Below, in pieces: positions 63,797-64,000 of a stretch of 64,000 nucleotides of DNA. Origin of the DNA: CBDCUF01 sp965222525 (lineage in GTDB: Bacteria; Pseudomonadota; Alphaproteobacteria; Rickettsiales; UBA8987); NCBI GenBank assembly GCA_965222525.1, contig OZ244955.1:1488001-1552000 (forward strand), given 5' to 3'. A model generated the notes under the pieces. That model saw only the letters and a program-made list of their open reading frames with translations, was not told the origin of the DNA and did not search any database. The position numbers and the translations under genes were made by a program. Within the stretch, counting starts at the first letter, position 1; each line of letters starts with the position of its first letter.

Positions 63797-64000
63797 TTAT
63801 TTTTTGTTCTCCTGTAACTGTGGAATGATATTATCAACGCTACCAACAAGGGTGAATTCGGAGGAAACATTGTAGGGGGCGAGGAGTTCCAGCATGGGCT
63901 GCCAGAAGCGGCTGCCATTATCAGTTTCACGGTTGACGATTATAATATCCTTTCCGCGCATCAGGTCATGCTGCTGCTCATGCAACAGAATCAGTGCAAA
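63797..64000 (-). CDS. C-terminal end of an unidentified protein (continues past window)
   Basis: A minus-strand frame is open from the window edge to a stop at 63797, giving 67 residues. It includes QQHDLMRGKDIIIVNRETD, then SRFWQPMLELLAPYNVSSEF and LVGSVDNIIPQLQENKK. The D-I-I-I-V-N / F-W-x-P-M-L-E-L-L pattern faintly recalls the end of LOG-type nucleotide-binding proteins, but the fragment is too short to name. It is convergent with tyrS. Confidence 0.6.
   Translation of the reverse strand, partial: FALILLHEQQHDLMRGKDIIIVNRETDNGSRFWQPMLELLAPYNVSSEFTLVGSVDNIIPQLQENKK

Overview
The window looks like chromosome from a host-associated alphaproteobacterium, most likely a Rickettsiales-type lineage. 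Supporting signs are a 23S rRNA gene with no 16S nearby, scattered gene-transfer-agent-like genes (13.3-14.6 kb), two tandem DUF2336 proteins, a lone mnhC, an adrenodoxin-type ferredoxin, an sdhC-D-A-B cluster, the mutM/ubiE-ubiB arrangement and many palindromic intergenic repeats. FlhA and a split aerotaxis-type receptor point to motility at some life stage. The taxon is an inference from gene content.

Layout. 1-4.1 kb: end of secA, purA, a repeat protein, xseB. 4.2-7.7 kb: a hypothetical gene, repeat-rich spacer, two divergent XRE regulators, and rpsF-rpsR-rplI. 7.9-10.5 kb: a lineage-specific gene split by an 834-bp IS5-type element with a programmed -1 frameshift transposase. 10.7 kb: a DNA methyltransferase remnant. 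11-16.6 kb: a DUF2125-like protein, ferredoxin, two GTA-type genes, a pseudopilin and lpxB. 17-21.8 kb: DUF2336 pair, bioB, a membrane protein and a GIY-YIG protein. 21.8-26.3 kb: sdh operon with a HEPN/MNT toxin-antitoxin pair between sdhA and sdhB. 26.3-35.8 kb: a Coq4-like gene, mnhC, prmC, a glycosyltransferase, lpxD-fabZ, ftsB, a phage terminase pair and a TacA/TacT-type module.

35.9-46.8 kb is the outstanding region. A roughly 2.8-kb 23S rRNA is spread over 10.2 kb by seven insertions (helix 9, helix 25, near nt 655, helix 45, near nt 1620, helix 63, and after nt 1931 in E. coli numbering). Most are bounded by inverted arrays of a degenerate heptamer (CAGTTRT) and small GC hairpins. Insertion 4 carries the classical four-helix-bundle intervening-sequence protein. 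Insertion 5 contains the 5S rRNA gene, tRNA-Met, tRNA-fMet, a histone-like ORF, an antitoxin with a truncated PIN toxin, and a small ORF. Insertion 7 is a group I intron at site L1931 with a recognisable P1, P3, Q, P7 and P9. Its P1/P2 periphery has swallowed a VapBC pair, tRNA-Ser(GGA), a GIY-YIG ORF and a hypothetical gene. Processing stems flank the whole unit, a good sigma-70 promoter precedes it, and the rRNA functional centres are intact.

46.9-64 kb is mostly housekeeping: a hypothetical gene, flhA, gltX, a PAS protein plus chemoreceptor, mutM, ubiE-ubiB, cysE-iscR-iscS, an alpha/beta hydrolase, anmK, a PemK-like toxin, a short promoter-terminator unit and tyrS.

A second thread crosses the window. 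Eight unrecognised, hydrophilic, lineage-specific genes (3.1, 10.4, 27.3, 36.8, 39.5, 44.0, 46.9 and 57.4 kb) share a Pho-box-like promoter: two direct 11-bp repeats of type TGTMAYATNNC followed about 3 bp later by TGGTATNNT. They look like one regulon, possibly of secreted effectors, and three of its members lie inside the 23S rRNA gene.
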